NCBI GenBank assembly: GCA_031271805.1
Contig: JAISUX010000069.1
Location: 1-64,000, forward strand
From: Tannerella sp.
GTDB taxonomy: Bacteria; Bacteroidota; Bacteroidia; Bacteroidales; Tannerellaceae
DNA: 64,000 nt
Direction of reading: 5' to 3'
Both the position numbers and the translations under genes were made by a program. Under the pieces are notes generated by a model, which was given only the letters and a program-made list of their open reading frames with translations, was not told the DNA's origin and ran no database searches. Positions 1 to 9,095 of this stretch are shown here, piece after piece. Numbering within the stretch: position 1 is the stretch's first letter; each line of letters starts with the position of its first letter.

Positions 1-117
1 GCCTATCTTGGCGCCATAGAAGAACGAGAGGTATATGTTTTTAAGCACCTGTTTTTGAGGGGGATATATCTTGCTGACCCCCACCATAGAGAAAATAACT
101 TTCTTGTCGTCTGCCAT
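1..117 (-). CDS. ettA: Energy-dependent translational throttle protein EttA (ABC-F), N-terminal 39 aa only, truncated by window edge
   Basis: Reverse-complement reads MADDKKVIFSMVGVSKIYPPQKQVLKNIYLSFFYGAKIG, typical EttA N-terminus; not in the ORF track because partial. Confidence 0.85.
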   Translation of the reverse strand, partial: MADDKKVIFSMVGVSKIYPPQKQVLKNIYLSFFYGAKIG

Positions 118-198
118 AAAATATTTTTGCGTAAAAAAATTTCCATTAAAAATCTCTGCAAAACTATATATTTTTTTTGACAATTCCAAAAATATAAT

Positions 199-206
199 TA
201 TCTTTG
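199..206 (+). promoter_or_regulatory. Bacteroidota -7 promoter element TATCTTTG upstream of the lipoprotein/rSAM operon
   Basis: Matches TAnnTTTG about 23 nt before the ATG at 229; TTTTTTTGAC about 20 nt upstream as possible -33. Confidence 0.6.
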
Positions 207-228
207 CAATTTGTTATTTCGTAAAAAT

Positions 229-741
229 ATGAATATGAAAAATTTATACAGACCACTAATTAAGGGTACTAACTGGGCGCTTGCGGGAATTTTGACCGTG
301 CTCGGTTTTAACAGTTGTGATATCTTTAATTCAGAAGAGCCGGTAGAATACGGCTCTCCGAATGCGGATTATACGGTAAAAGGTAAAGTTGTCAATAAGG
401 CCAACGGTAAGGCGATTAAAGGAATTAAAGTTGAATATACATCCCCGGTTGTGCCCGAATATGGGGCGCCATCAACTTCATATCAGTATTTGGAGAAGTC
501 GGTTGTTACGGATGATAATGGCAATTTCAAACTTACAGCCAACGATTTTCCAGGTGTGATAGCCAGCCAACCCGTGTATATCAGCGATATTGACGGAGAA
601 GCAAACGGCTCATTTGCAGATACAACAGTCGTAGTAGATTTCAAAACAGCTGAACAAACAAAGAAAGGAAGTAATTGGTATTCAGGTGAATATACAGTAA
701 ATCTTGATGTAGAACTCAGAGAGATATCTAAGGATGAATAA
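229..741 (+). CDS. Putative lipoprotein of a radical SAM/lipoprotein system
   Basis: ORF 211..741 with likely ATG at 229; signal peptide with lipobox ...LGFNSC followed by DIFNSEEP; overlaps downstream radical SAM gene by 8 bp; two EYGxPxxxY motifs. Confidence 0.8.
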   Translation: MNMKNLYRPLIKGTNWALAGILTVLGFNSCDIFNSEEPVEYGSPNADYTVKGKVVNKANGKAIKGIKVEYTSPVVPEYGAPSTSYQYLEKSVVTDDNGNFKLTANDFPGVIASQPVYISDIDGEANGSFADTTVVVDFKTAEQTKKGSNWYSGEYTVNLDVELREISKDE

Positions 742-1804
742 AGCGCCGTCGCTTCGCAAGCGTGCGGGTCTGGAGGTTTTCAGGCAGATGCGGAAGAATC
801 AGGTAAAACTGCATGAATTGCGTACGCTGTTCTGGGAATGTACGCTCAGGTGCAATATCAACTGCCGCCACTGCGGGAGCGATTGTCGCGTCGTTGCCAA
901 CCAGCCCGACATGCCGGTAGCGGATTTTCTCAACGTGATAGACCAGATTACACCGCACGTCAATCCTAACCATACGATGATAATCTTTACAGGCGGCGAA
1001 GCGCTTGTGCGTGATGACCTCGAGGAGTGCGGCAGAGAACTCTACCGGCGCGGGTTTCCGTGGGGAATGGTTACTAATGGGCTGTTACTCAACCAACAGC
1101 GCCTCGATTCGTTGCTTGCGGCAGGGATGCACTCCGTCACTGTTAGTCTCGACGGCTTCAAAGACGCGCATAACTGGCTGCGCCGCCATCCGCAAAGTTA
1201 TGACTGCGCCCTTAACGCTGTTAAATTATTGATAAAATCAGATATAATTATCTGGGACATAGTTACTTGCGTCAATAGAAAGAATATCATCTCGCTGCCT
1301 GCCTTTCGGGATTTTTTGATTGAACATGGCGTCAAGCGATGGCGATTGTTCACCATTTTCCCTGTCGGACGGGCGGCTCAACTGCCCGAACTGCAACTGT
1401 CGGACGAAGAATTTACTGCCGTGCTCGACTTCATCCGCGAGACCCGCCGCGAAGGTAGGATACACCTCAGTTACGGCTGTGAGGGCTTTCTCGGCAACTA
1501 TGAGATGGAGGTGCGCGACCATTTCTATCAGTGCAATGCCGGCGTATCTATCGCTTCGGTGCTTGCCGACGGTTCCATATCTGCATGTCCGAGCATACGC
1601 GCCAATTTTCATCAGGGCAATATCTATCGTGACCGCTTCATGGATGTATGGAACGAACGTTTCAAGCCATTCCGCAAGCGCGAGTGGGCGCGGCGAGGCG
1701 TCTGCAAAGACTGTAAGATGTTTCGCTACTGCGAAGGCAACGGCATGCACCTGCACGACGACAACGGTGACCTGCTCTTTTGCCACTATAACAGAATTGT
1801 TTAA
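734..1804 (+). CDS. Radical SAM/SPASM-like protein paired with the lipoprotein
   Basis: CNINCRHC (CxxxCxxC) 4Fe-4S motif, TGGEAL motif, Cys-rich C-terminus (CNAG...CPS...CKDCKMFRYCEG) resembling SPASM. Confidence 0.9.
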   Translation: MNKAPSLRKRAGLEVFRQMRKNQVKLHELRTLFWECTLRCNINCRHCGSDCRVVANQPDMPVADFLNVIDQITPHVNPNHTMIIFTGGEALVRDDLEECGRELYRRGFPWGMVTNGLLLNQQRLDSLLAAGMHSVTVSLDGFKDAHNWLRRHPQSYDCALNAVKLLIKSDIIIWDIVTCVNRKNIISLPAFRDFLIEHGVKRWRLFTIFPVGRAAQLPELQLSDEEFTAVLDFIRETRREGRIHLSYGCEGFLGNYEMEVRDHFYQCNAGVSIASVLADGSISACPSIRANFHQGNIYRDRFMDVWNERFKPFRKREWARRGVCKDCKMFRYCEGNGMHLHDDNGDLLFCHYNRIV

Positions 1805-3204
1805 AAATCAAAATATTTTTTTGCGTTACCGTAGCAGATGTTTTCGACCATCTGTCCGATAAAGTCTATTTCCGACGCGGGGAGCTGTCCGTTTTCGACG
1901 TCCCTGCCGATGAGATTGCACAGCGTGCGGCGGAAATATTCGTGGCGCGGATACGACAGGAAACTGCGTGAATCGGTCAGCATCCCCACGAAATGGCTCA
2001 GCAAACCGAGCGTCGAAAGCGCGTTCATCTGCTTCTCCATACCGTCTTTCTGGTCGAGAAACCACCAGCCGGAGCCGAACTGCATCTTTCCCGCCGTCTC
2101 GCCATCCTGAAAGTTGCCAATCATAGTAGCTATTACCTCGTTAGCTGAGGGGTTGATAGGATAAATGATGGTCTTGGCGAGTTTACCTGCACTGTTCAGG
2201 CGGTCGAAAAACTTCGCCATAGCCTTGGCGGTGCTGAACTCGCCTATAGAATCAAAGCCTGTATCTGCACCGAGTTGCTTGAATTTCAGAGTGTTATTGT
2301 CTCGAATTACGCCGTAATGGAACTGCTGCGTCCAGCCTGCTTCGGCATCCATCTCGCCGAAAACTATCAGCATGGCGGACTTGAACTTCACAATCTCGTC
2401 TCGCGTAAGAGCCTGACCACCATATACTTTGTTGAAAATAGCAGAGATTTCGGCGTCGGTGTAGTCTTCGGCGTAAAATTCCTCCAAACCGTGGTCTGAC
2501 AGTTTGCAGCCCTGTGAGGCGAAGAATTTGTGCCTTTGTCGCAACGCTTCAATCATGTCGCCGAACGATGAGATACTCACGCCGCTTGCAGCCGACAGTT
2601 TCTCGATGTAAGCGCGATAGTTCACGGGGTTCTCGACTGCCATAGCCTTGTCGGGACGCCATGTCGGCAACATCTTGATTTCAAAGCCGCTTTCGCGCGT
2701 AGCTATATGATATTCAAGCGTATCAACGGGGTCGTCGGTGGTACAGACAACCTCCACCCTGTAACGGCGCATAAGCCCGCGAGCGGAGTATTCCGGCAGC
2801 ACAAGTTTTTGATTACATGCATCATATATCTCTTTTGCCGTCTCCGGTTTCAGTATCCTGTCGATGCCGAAAGCGGTTTTGAGTTCGAGATGCGTCCAGT
2901 GATACAGCGGATTGCGCATCGTATATGGCACTGTCTCAGCCCATTTCTCGAATTTCTCCCAATCTGTGGCGTCGCCGGTGCAGTAGCGTTCTGCAACACC
3001 GTGTGTGCGCATGGCACGCCATTTGTAGTGGTCGCCGCCAAGCCAAATCTCTGTCAGTGAGCGGAAACGGTAGTCGTCAGCCACCATTTTGGGCACCAAA
3101 TGGCAGTGATAGTCGATGATTGGCATCTTTGCCGCGTGATTGTGATACAATTCCTGCGCTGTCGCGGTCTCAAGCAGGAAGTTTTCGTCCATGAATTGTT
3201 TCAT
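1801..3204 (-). CDS. uxaC: Glucuronate (uronate) isomerase
   Basis: MKQFMDENFLLETATAQELYHNHAAKMPIIDYHCHL, conserved UxaC sequence through the full length; start MKQF chosen inside ORF 1801..3231. Confidence 0.93.
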   Translation of the reverse strand: MKQFMDENFLLETATAQELYHNHAAKMPIIDYHCHLVPKMVADDYRFRSLTEIWLGGDHYKWRAMRTHGVAERYCTGDATDWEKFEKWAETVPYTMRNPLYHWTHLELKTAFGIDRILKPETAKEIYDACNQKLVLPEYSARGLMRRYRVEVVCTTDDPVDTLEYHIATRESGFEIKMLPTWRPDKAMAVENPVNYRAYIEKLSAASGVSISSFGDMIEALRQRHKFFASQGCKLSDHGLEEFYAEDYTDAEISAIFNKVYGGQALTRDEIVKFKSAMLIVFGEMDAEAGWTQQFHYGVIRDNNTLKFKQLGADTGFDSIGEFSTAKAMAKFFDRLNSAGKLAKTIIYPINPSANEVIATMIGNFQDGETAGKMQFGSGWWFLDQKDGMEKQMNALSTLGLLSHFVGMLTDSRSFLSYPRHEYFRRTLCNLIGRDVENGQLPASEIDFIGQMVENICYGNAKKYFDF

Positions 3205-3235
3205 TGTCGCGTTCTTTTGGGTATAAAACATGACG

Positions 3236-3243
3236 CAAAGGTA
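3236..3243 (-). promoter_or_regulatory. -7 element TACCTTTG (minus strand) for uxaC
   Basis: CAAAGGTA on + strand = TACCTTTG on minus, upstream of uxaC start. Confidence 0.5.
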
Positions 3244-3369
3244 ATTAAAATTTTTAATCTACCAAAAACGAAACCGTAACCAATTTCTTTAGATTCAAAA
3301 TAATGCGAAAAAATGACGGCCGACTGCAAATAAATTGATAAAAAAAAGTTTGTGTATTAAAAAAAATCG

Positions 3370-3377
3370 TATATTTG
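3370..3377 (+). promoter_or_regulatory. -7 element TATATTTG upstream of the metal-efflux island
   Basis: TAnnTTTG match about 22 nt before ATG 3400. Confidence 0.55.
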
Positions 3378-3399
3378 CGGCTGTGAATATGTGATTTTT

Positions 3400-3834
3400 A
3401 TGAAACGAGTATTGTCTTTTTTCATGTTTTTGGCGGGTATTCTGATGGTTTTGCACCCGGTTATCGCCATTCATTTTTGCGGCGGCAACATCGCATCCGT
3501 GCAGGTGTTCGGCGAAGCGAAAATGGTTTGCTGTTGCGGCATGGAAGATGTTGATTGTCAGGATATTTCTGATTATAATGGCCTTATTTTAAGAGATTTA
3601 CACGAAACTTGCTGTTTGAATGAAGTTTTAGTTTTCTCGACGGACGATTATCAAACCGTCGGGGGCATTTCGATTGCGCCGGATTTTGATATGACAGCAT
3701 CATTCTCTGATATTTCGCTTAATTACAATGATTTAAATATAAGATTATCTAATTATCAGAGTTTCTTTCCACCGGGAGGTTTTGCGCGTTTCGGCGCCGA
3801 CATTCTGACATTTGATTGCGTTCTGCGGATTTGA
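3400..3834 (+). CDS. Cys-rich small exported protein, HYC_CC_PP-like family
   Basis: N-terminal hydrophobic segment, HFCGG, VCCCG, CC and FFPPGG motifs; directly upstream of RND metal efflux genes. Confidence 0.7.
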   Translation: MKRVLSFFMFLAGILMVLHPVIAIHFCGGNIASVQVFGEAKMVCCCGMEDVDCQDISDYNGLILRDLHETCCLNEVLVFSTDDYQTVGGISIAPDFDMTASFSDISLNYNDLNIRLSNYQSFFPPGGFARFGADILTFDCVLRI

Positions 3835-3919
3835 TTTATCCGCGGAAACGCAAGTGTTTTGATTTGCGAACAGTCCTAAGGGCTTTTTTTATTGTGGCAT
3901 ATAATCAAAATAATAAATC

Positions 3920-6900
3920 ATGTCAGAAAAAATTATAAAATATTTTCTTAATAACAGGCTGATAACCATGCTATTGCTTGTAGCAGTAGTGGTTTGGGGC
4001 ATATCGGTTGCGCCATTCGATTGGCATGGGGGAGTACTGCCGGCAGATCCCGTGCCGGTGGACGCTATTCCGGATATTGGTGATAATCAGCAGATTGTAG
4101 CAACGGAATGGATGGGGCGCTCTCCTAAGGATATTCAGGAGCAGGTTACATATCCGCTGACTACGGCCTTGCTTGGGATACCTGGGGTGAAGACGATTCG
4201 CAGCACGTCGATGTTCGGCATGTCGTTTATCTATGTTATTTTCGATGATGAGGTGGAATTTTACTGGTCCCGGTCGCGGATTATAGAGAAACTCAACTCG
4301 CTATCTGCCGGGATGTTACCCGACGGTGTGCAGCCATCGCTGGGGCCGGACGCTACGGCTTTGGGGCAGATATTCTGGTACACGCTTGAGGGGCGCGATC
4401 CGGCTACGGGTAAGCCAGTTGGCGGATGGGGGCCGGACGAGTTGCGGACAGTACAGGATTTCTATGTTAAATACGGCCTTTCGGTAGCCGAAGGGGTGTC
4501 GGAGGTGGCTTCGGTAGGCGGCTTCGTTAAAGAGTATCAAGTCGAGATAAACCCTGATGCAATGCGTGCTTTCGGGGTGTCAGTCATGGATATTATGGCG
4601 GCCGTGCAAAAGAGCAATCTCGACATTGGCGCCGAGACTATCGAGATGAATAAAGCGGAATATCTCTTGCGTGGGATTGGTTACATCAAGAGTGTTGCGG
4701 ATTTGGAAGAATCGGTTGTTGCGGTGAGGGGAGACGGCGTTCCGGTGCGGATTAAGGATGTGGCTTTCGTCAATCTTGGGCCTGCTACGAGGCGTGGCGG
4801 TTTGGATAAAGAGGGTGTCGAAGCCGTTGGAGGCGTGGTCGTTGCTCGCTATGCATCTAATCCATTGCAAGTAATTGATAATGTGAAAGATAAGATTGCC
4901 GAGATAGAGGCGGGATTGCCACAGAAGACACTTCCTGACGGGACGGTTTCCAAGGTGACGATAGTGCCTTTTTACGACCGGACGGAACTTATACGCGAAA
5001 CTATCGGAACGCTCGAAATGGCTCTTTCGCATGAGATTCTAATATGCATTATTGTGGTCATTGTGCTGGTGCTCAATCTGCGGGCCTCGGTGATTATCTC
5101 CGGTTTGCTGCCTATTGCGGTGCTTTCAACCTTTATAATAATGAGATATACGGGCGTTAATGCCAACATTGTTGCGTTGTCCGGAATTGCTATTGCGATT
5201 GGGGTTATGGTTGATGTGGGGGTGGTTATTGTCGAAAATATTATCAGAAATCTTAAACAGACCTCCGACCCTCATTCTTTGATTTCCGTTATCGCCCGTA
5301 GTGTCCGCGAGGTTGCCGGAGCGCTGACTACCGGGATGCTGACTACTATTATCAGTTTCCTGCCGGTTTTTGCAATGCAGGCGCAGGAGGGGAAACTCTT
5401 CGGGCCATTGGCTTATACAAAGACTTTTGCACTTGTTTCGGCGTTTATTCTGGGCTTTGTTGTGTTGCCGACGGTGGCTTATTATGTTTTCTCAATTAAT
5501 GTGACTTCGCGGCGGTTTCGAGATGTTCTCAATTGGATTTTAGTCCTTGGAGGCGTCATTCTATTTGTCGTTTCCGGTGTTTTCCCGGCTTTAGGATTAA
5601 CCCTTTTCGGGATCAATAATTTGACGACCAAGTTCTGGGAAAACTCATTGTTGCCATCGTTTATTAATATAGCAATAGCCTTATTAATAGCCATTTATTA
5701 TCTCACCTCGGTTTGGATGCCGGTCGGGACGGAAGCAGGGTTTGCGGTGAATTTCGTCTTTGTGGTCATGGCTGTGGGTTTGATTATTGGGATGCTGTGG
5801 CTCTTGGTGATTTTCTATGAAAAGATTTTGCGCTGGTGCCTTGATAACAGGTTTATTTTCATGATGATACCCGTAGGGACGCTTGTTGTGGGGATTTTTA
5901 TTTGGAAAAATATGGGACAGGAGTTTATGCCTTCGCTCAATGAGGGTTCGTTTTTGTTAATGCCGACGAGTATGCCACATACGGGTATTGAGCAAAACCT
6001 GCGTTACATCGAGACTTTGGATAAGCGAATATCGCAAATACCCGAAATAGAGGTTGCCGTAGGGAAATGGGGGCGCGTTAATTCGGCTCTCGACCCTGCT
6101 CCGGTGCAGATGTTCGAGAATACGATTAATTACCGGCCGGAATATATACTTGATAGTGACGGGCATCGGCAACGGTTCAAGACAAATTCCAAGGGGGAAT
6201 TTTTGCTTAAGGATACTATTTCCGGCCAATCCAGGACGCTTACGGAAGACGAGAAATTCTCGCCTCCGCCTGGTGGATGGGGACAATATCTTATTCCCGA
6301 CCCGCGCGGGGATTATTTTCGTCAGTGGAGGTCGCATATCAAGAATCCGGATGACATCTGGCAGGAAATCATCAATGTCTCTCATATTCCCGGCGTCACT
6401 TCCGCTCCGAAACTACAGCCTATCGAAGCTCGGCTTGTGATGCTCTCGACAGGGATGCGGGCGCCGATGGGACTTAAGGTGTCGGGGCCTGACCTCGAAA
6501 GCATTGAGCAGGGTGGTCGTGCGCTCGAAGCGGCGCTGAAAGAAGTGTCGGCGATACTTCCTTCAACCGTGTTTTACGACCGTGCGGTCGGCACGCCTTA
6601 CATAGAGATTCGCCTTATCCGCCGTAATATGGCGCGATATGGCATTACAGTAGCTGATTTACAGGATATTATCAGCGCGACTGTTGGCGGAATGACGCTG
6701 ACAACCACCGTAGAAGGACGTGAACGCTTCCCCGTACGCCTGCGCTATCCTCGTGAGTTGCGTGACAGCCCTGAGGCTTTGGCTAAGCTGCTTGTCCCAA
6801 CTGCAACCGGCGCGCAGATTCCGCTCAGCGAGGTGGCCGAAATCGAATATACCAAAGGCGCGCAGATGATTCAGAGCGAAAACACATTCCTCGTCGGATA

Positions 6901-7645
6901 TGTGATTTTCGACAAGGTGGAAGGCCGGGCGGAAGTTGATGTGGTGCGCGAAGCCGACAAATATCTCAAAGCGAAAATTTCTGCCGGCGAAATAACTCTG
7001 CCTGCGGGAGTATCATACAGATTTGCAGGCAATTATGAACAGCAGGAACGCGCAGCAAAGAGGTTGATGATAGTCATCCCGCTGAGCCTGTTGCTGATTC
7101 TGCTGATACTTTATTTTCGCTTCAAGACCGTAATGGCTTCACTGATACATTTTTCGGGTGTGTTTGTCGCTTTTGCCGGCGGTTTCATACTTTTGTGGCT
7201 CTATGGTCAGCCGTGGTTCATGGATTTCTCTATTGCCGGGGAAAATATGCGTGACCTGTTCCAAATGCACCAGATAAACCTTAGCATTGCCGTTTGGGTA
7301 GGATTCATCGCCCTTTTCGGCATTGCAACCGACGATGGGGTTCTGATGGGGACGTATATTCACGATACTTTCCTTGAAAGAAAACCCCGCACGAATAGCG
7401 AGATCCGCGAGGCTGTTGTCTTTGCAGGCTTGAGGCGTGTCCGCCCAGCCGCAATGACGACTGCCACTACGCTTATTGCTCTACTGCCGGTACTGACCTC
7501 AACAGGTAAAGGCGCCGATATCATGGTCCCGATGGCCATTCCGACCTTTGGCGGGATGCTGATTCAGTCAATGACGATGTTTGTGGTGCCGGTTTTGCAG
7601 TGCTGGTGGCGTGAACATAGTCGTGAATATTCTAATATTAAGTAA
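3920..7645 (+). CDS. CusA/CzcA family heavy-metal efflux RND transporter permease
   Basis: 1241 aa RND protein; MKNMGQEFMPSLNEGSF-type segment, GIATDDGVLMGTYI, two large periplasmic loops. Confidence 0.95.
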   Translation: MSEKIIKYFLNNRLITMLLLVAVVVWGISVAPFDWHGGVLPADPVPVDAIPDIGDNQQIVATEWMGRSPKDIQEQVTYPLTTALLGIPGVKTIRSTSMFGMSFIYVIFDDEVEFYWSRSRIIEKLNSLSAGMLPDGVQPSLGPDATALGQIFWYTLEGRDPATGKPVGGWGPDELRTVQDFYVKYGLSVAEGVSEVASVGGFVKEYQVEINPDAMRAFGVSVMDIMAAVQKSNLDIGAETIEMNKAEYLLRGIGYIKSVADLEESVVAVRGDGVPVRIKDVAFVNLGPATRRGGLDKEGVEAVGGVVVARYASNPLQVIDNVKDKIAEIEAGLPQKTLPDGTVSKVTIVPFYDRTELIRETIGTLEMALSHEILICIIVVIVLVLNLRASVIISGLLPIAVLSTFIIMRYTGVNANIVALSGIAIAIGVMVDVGVVIVENIIRNLKQTSDPHSLISVIARSVREVAGALTTGMLTTIISFLPVFAMQAQEGKLFGPLAYTKTFALVSAFILGFVVLPTVAYYVFSINVTSRRFRDVLNWILVLGGVILFVVSGVFPALGLTLFGINNLTTKFWENSLLPSFINIAIALLIAIYYLTSVWMPVGTEAGFAVNFVFVVMAVGLIIGMLWLLVIFYEKILRWCLDNRFIFMMIPVGTLVVGIFIWKNMGQEFMPSLNEGSFLLMPTSMPHTGIEQNLRYIETLDKRISQIPEIEVAVGKWGRVNSALDPAPVQMFENTINYRPEYILDSDGHRQRFKTNSKGEFLLKDTISGQSRTLTEDEKFSPPPGGWGQYLIPDPRGDYFRQWRSHIKNPDDIWQEIINVSHIPGVTSAPKLQPIEARLVMLSTGMRAPMGLKVSGPDLESIEQGGRALEAALKEVSAILPSTVFYDRAVGTPYIEIRLIRRNMARYGITVADLQDIISATVGGMTLTTTVEGRERFPVRLRYPRELRDSPEALAKLLVPTATGAQIPLSEVAEIEYTKGAQMIQSENTFLVGYVIFDKVEGRAEVDVVREADKYLKAKISAGEITLPAGVSYRFAGNYEQQERAAKRLMIVIPLSLLLILLILYFRFKTVMASLIHFSGVFVAFAGGFILLWLYGQPWFMDFSIAGENMRDLFQMHQINLSIAVWVGFIALFGIATDDGVLMGTYIHDTFLERKPRTNSEIREAVVFAGLRRVRPAAMTTATTLIALLPVLTSTGKGADIMVPMAIPTFGGMLIQSMTMFVVPVLQCWWREHSREYSNIK

Positions 7646-7651
7646 ATTATT

Positions 7652-9085
7652 ATGTCAAGAATTATTGTTATTTTATTGATATTTAGCGTAATAGATGCGA
7701 GTGCGCAGACAGATTTATTGACCGTCTATCTTGAAATGGGAGCGCGGAATAATCCGGGCGTCATGGCGGCCTTTCATAATTATGAAGCGGCTTTGGAGAG
7801 GGTACCGCAAGCGGGAGCCTTGGAAGATCCTCAATTTGATGCCGGTTTCTTCCTTAAGCCGATGGAAATCATAGACGGACAGCAAATCGCACAGTTTGAA
7901 TTGATGCAGATGTTCAATTGGTTCGGGACGCGCAAGGCTGCCAAGACAGAGGCGCAACACATGGCGCAAATGGCTTTTGAACAGTTTCGTGAGGCGCGCG
8001 ACGATCTTTTTCTCCGGATTTATGAGCAATGGTACGTGCTGAATCGTTTGCAGCAACGGTTGATGAATAATCGAGAAAATACCGAGCTGTTGCGGCAATT
8101 GGAAACACTGGCGTTAAGGCGGTTTTCGGCGGGAGGCAGCCCCGGAACGCGGGTGATGCCTCCGGTAGAGACGGCAACTCTTTCGACGCCTTCATCTTCG
8201 TCGATGAATATGGCTGACATGAGTCGAAAACCGGACAATACGGCGACTAATACCGGCGGAATGTCGATGAGCGCTTCGTCGGGCACTTCCGGAGGGATGT
8301 CGGAAGCGCTTCGTATTCGGCTTGAAATTGCAGAGATGGAGAATAATGAGGAAAGTATTTTGTCGGAAATCGAAGCCGAAAAAGCACGGTTTAATGCCCT
8401 GCTAAATAAGCCGGCGACGAGTGAGATTGTTATTCCCGACACCTTTCCTAAAACGCAGTATATATTTGATATTAAGGATATTACATCTCTCGTTTTTGAG
8501 CAAAACCCTATGCTTGGCATGTATCATGAAGAGACTCTTGTATATGAGGCGAAAGAAGAAATGAACCGTAAGATGGGATACCCGATGTTAGGGATCGGGC
8601 TTCAATACATGCTGATCGGCAGTAAGGCAGTTGCTTCGGACATGACGGATATGTCCGGCAGCACGGGCGGAATGAATGGTAGAGATATGCTGATGCCGAT
8701 GGTGTCGGTGAGTATTCCGCTCTATCGCGGTAAATACAGTGCGGCGATGAAAGAAGCACGATTTCAACGCCGGGCAGCGCAGGCTAAATATGATGATACG
8801 CGAAATCTACTTGAAGCCGAACTGTACCGCCTGAAGCACGAGTTAGATGATGCCGAGCGTAAAATCACCCTCTATCATAAGCAGACCGAACTTGCACGTA
8901 CAACTTACGACTTGCTTGTTCGGGAATTTATTTCAGGCAATGAAGGACTAAGTGAAATACTTCAAGTACAGCGTCAATTGCTTGATTATAAGCTAAAAAC
9001 ATCCGAAGCTACGGCCGACTTTAATACGGGAGTAGCGAGGGTGCAAAAGTTTATTTCAAATTTAGGAACACGTGAAGAATTTTAA
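7652..9085 (+). CDS. TolC family outer membrane efflux protein (CusC-like)
   Basis: Signal peptide, OEP-like repeats (MLGMYHEETLVYEAKEEMNRKMGYP; RGKYSAAMKEARFQRRAAQAKYDDTRNLLEAELYRLKHELDDAERKI), operon position. Confidence 0.9.
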   Translation: MSRIIVILLIFSVIDASAQTDLLTVYLEMGARNNPGVMAAFHNYEAALERVPQAGALEDPQFDAGFFLKPMEIIDGQQIAQFELMQMFNWFGTRKAAKTEAQHMAQMAFEQFREARDDLFLRIYEQWYVLNRLQQRLMNNRENTELLRQLETLALRRFSAGGSPGTRVMPPVETATLSTPSSSSMNMADMSRKPDNTATNTGGMSMSASSGTSGGMSEALRIRLEIAEMENNEESILSEIEAEKARFNALLNKPATSEIVIPDTFPKTQYIFDIKDITSLVFEQNPMLGMYHEETLVYEAKEEMNRKMGYPMLGIGLQYMLIGSKAVASDMTDMSGSTGGMNGRDMLMPMVSVSIPLYRGKYSAAMKEARFQRRAAQAKYDDTRNLLEAELYRLKHELDDAERKITLYHKQTELARTTYDLLVREFISGNEGLSEILQVQRQLLDYKLKTSEATADFNTGVARVQKFISNLGTREEF

Positions 9086-9095
9086 TTTTATAGAT

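Noticed and set aside
3872-3890. AGTCC-TAA-GGGCT followed by T7 between the Cys-rich gene and cusA
   Set aside because: Only a 5-bp stem with a wobble pair; too weak to call a terminator or attenuator
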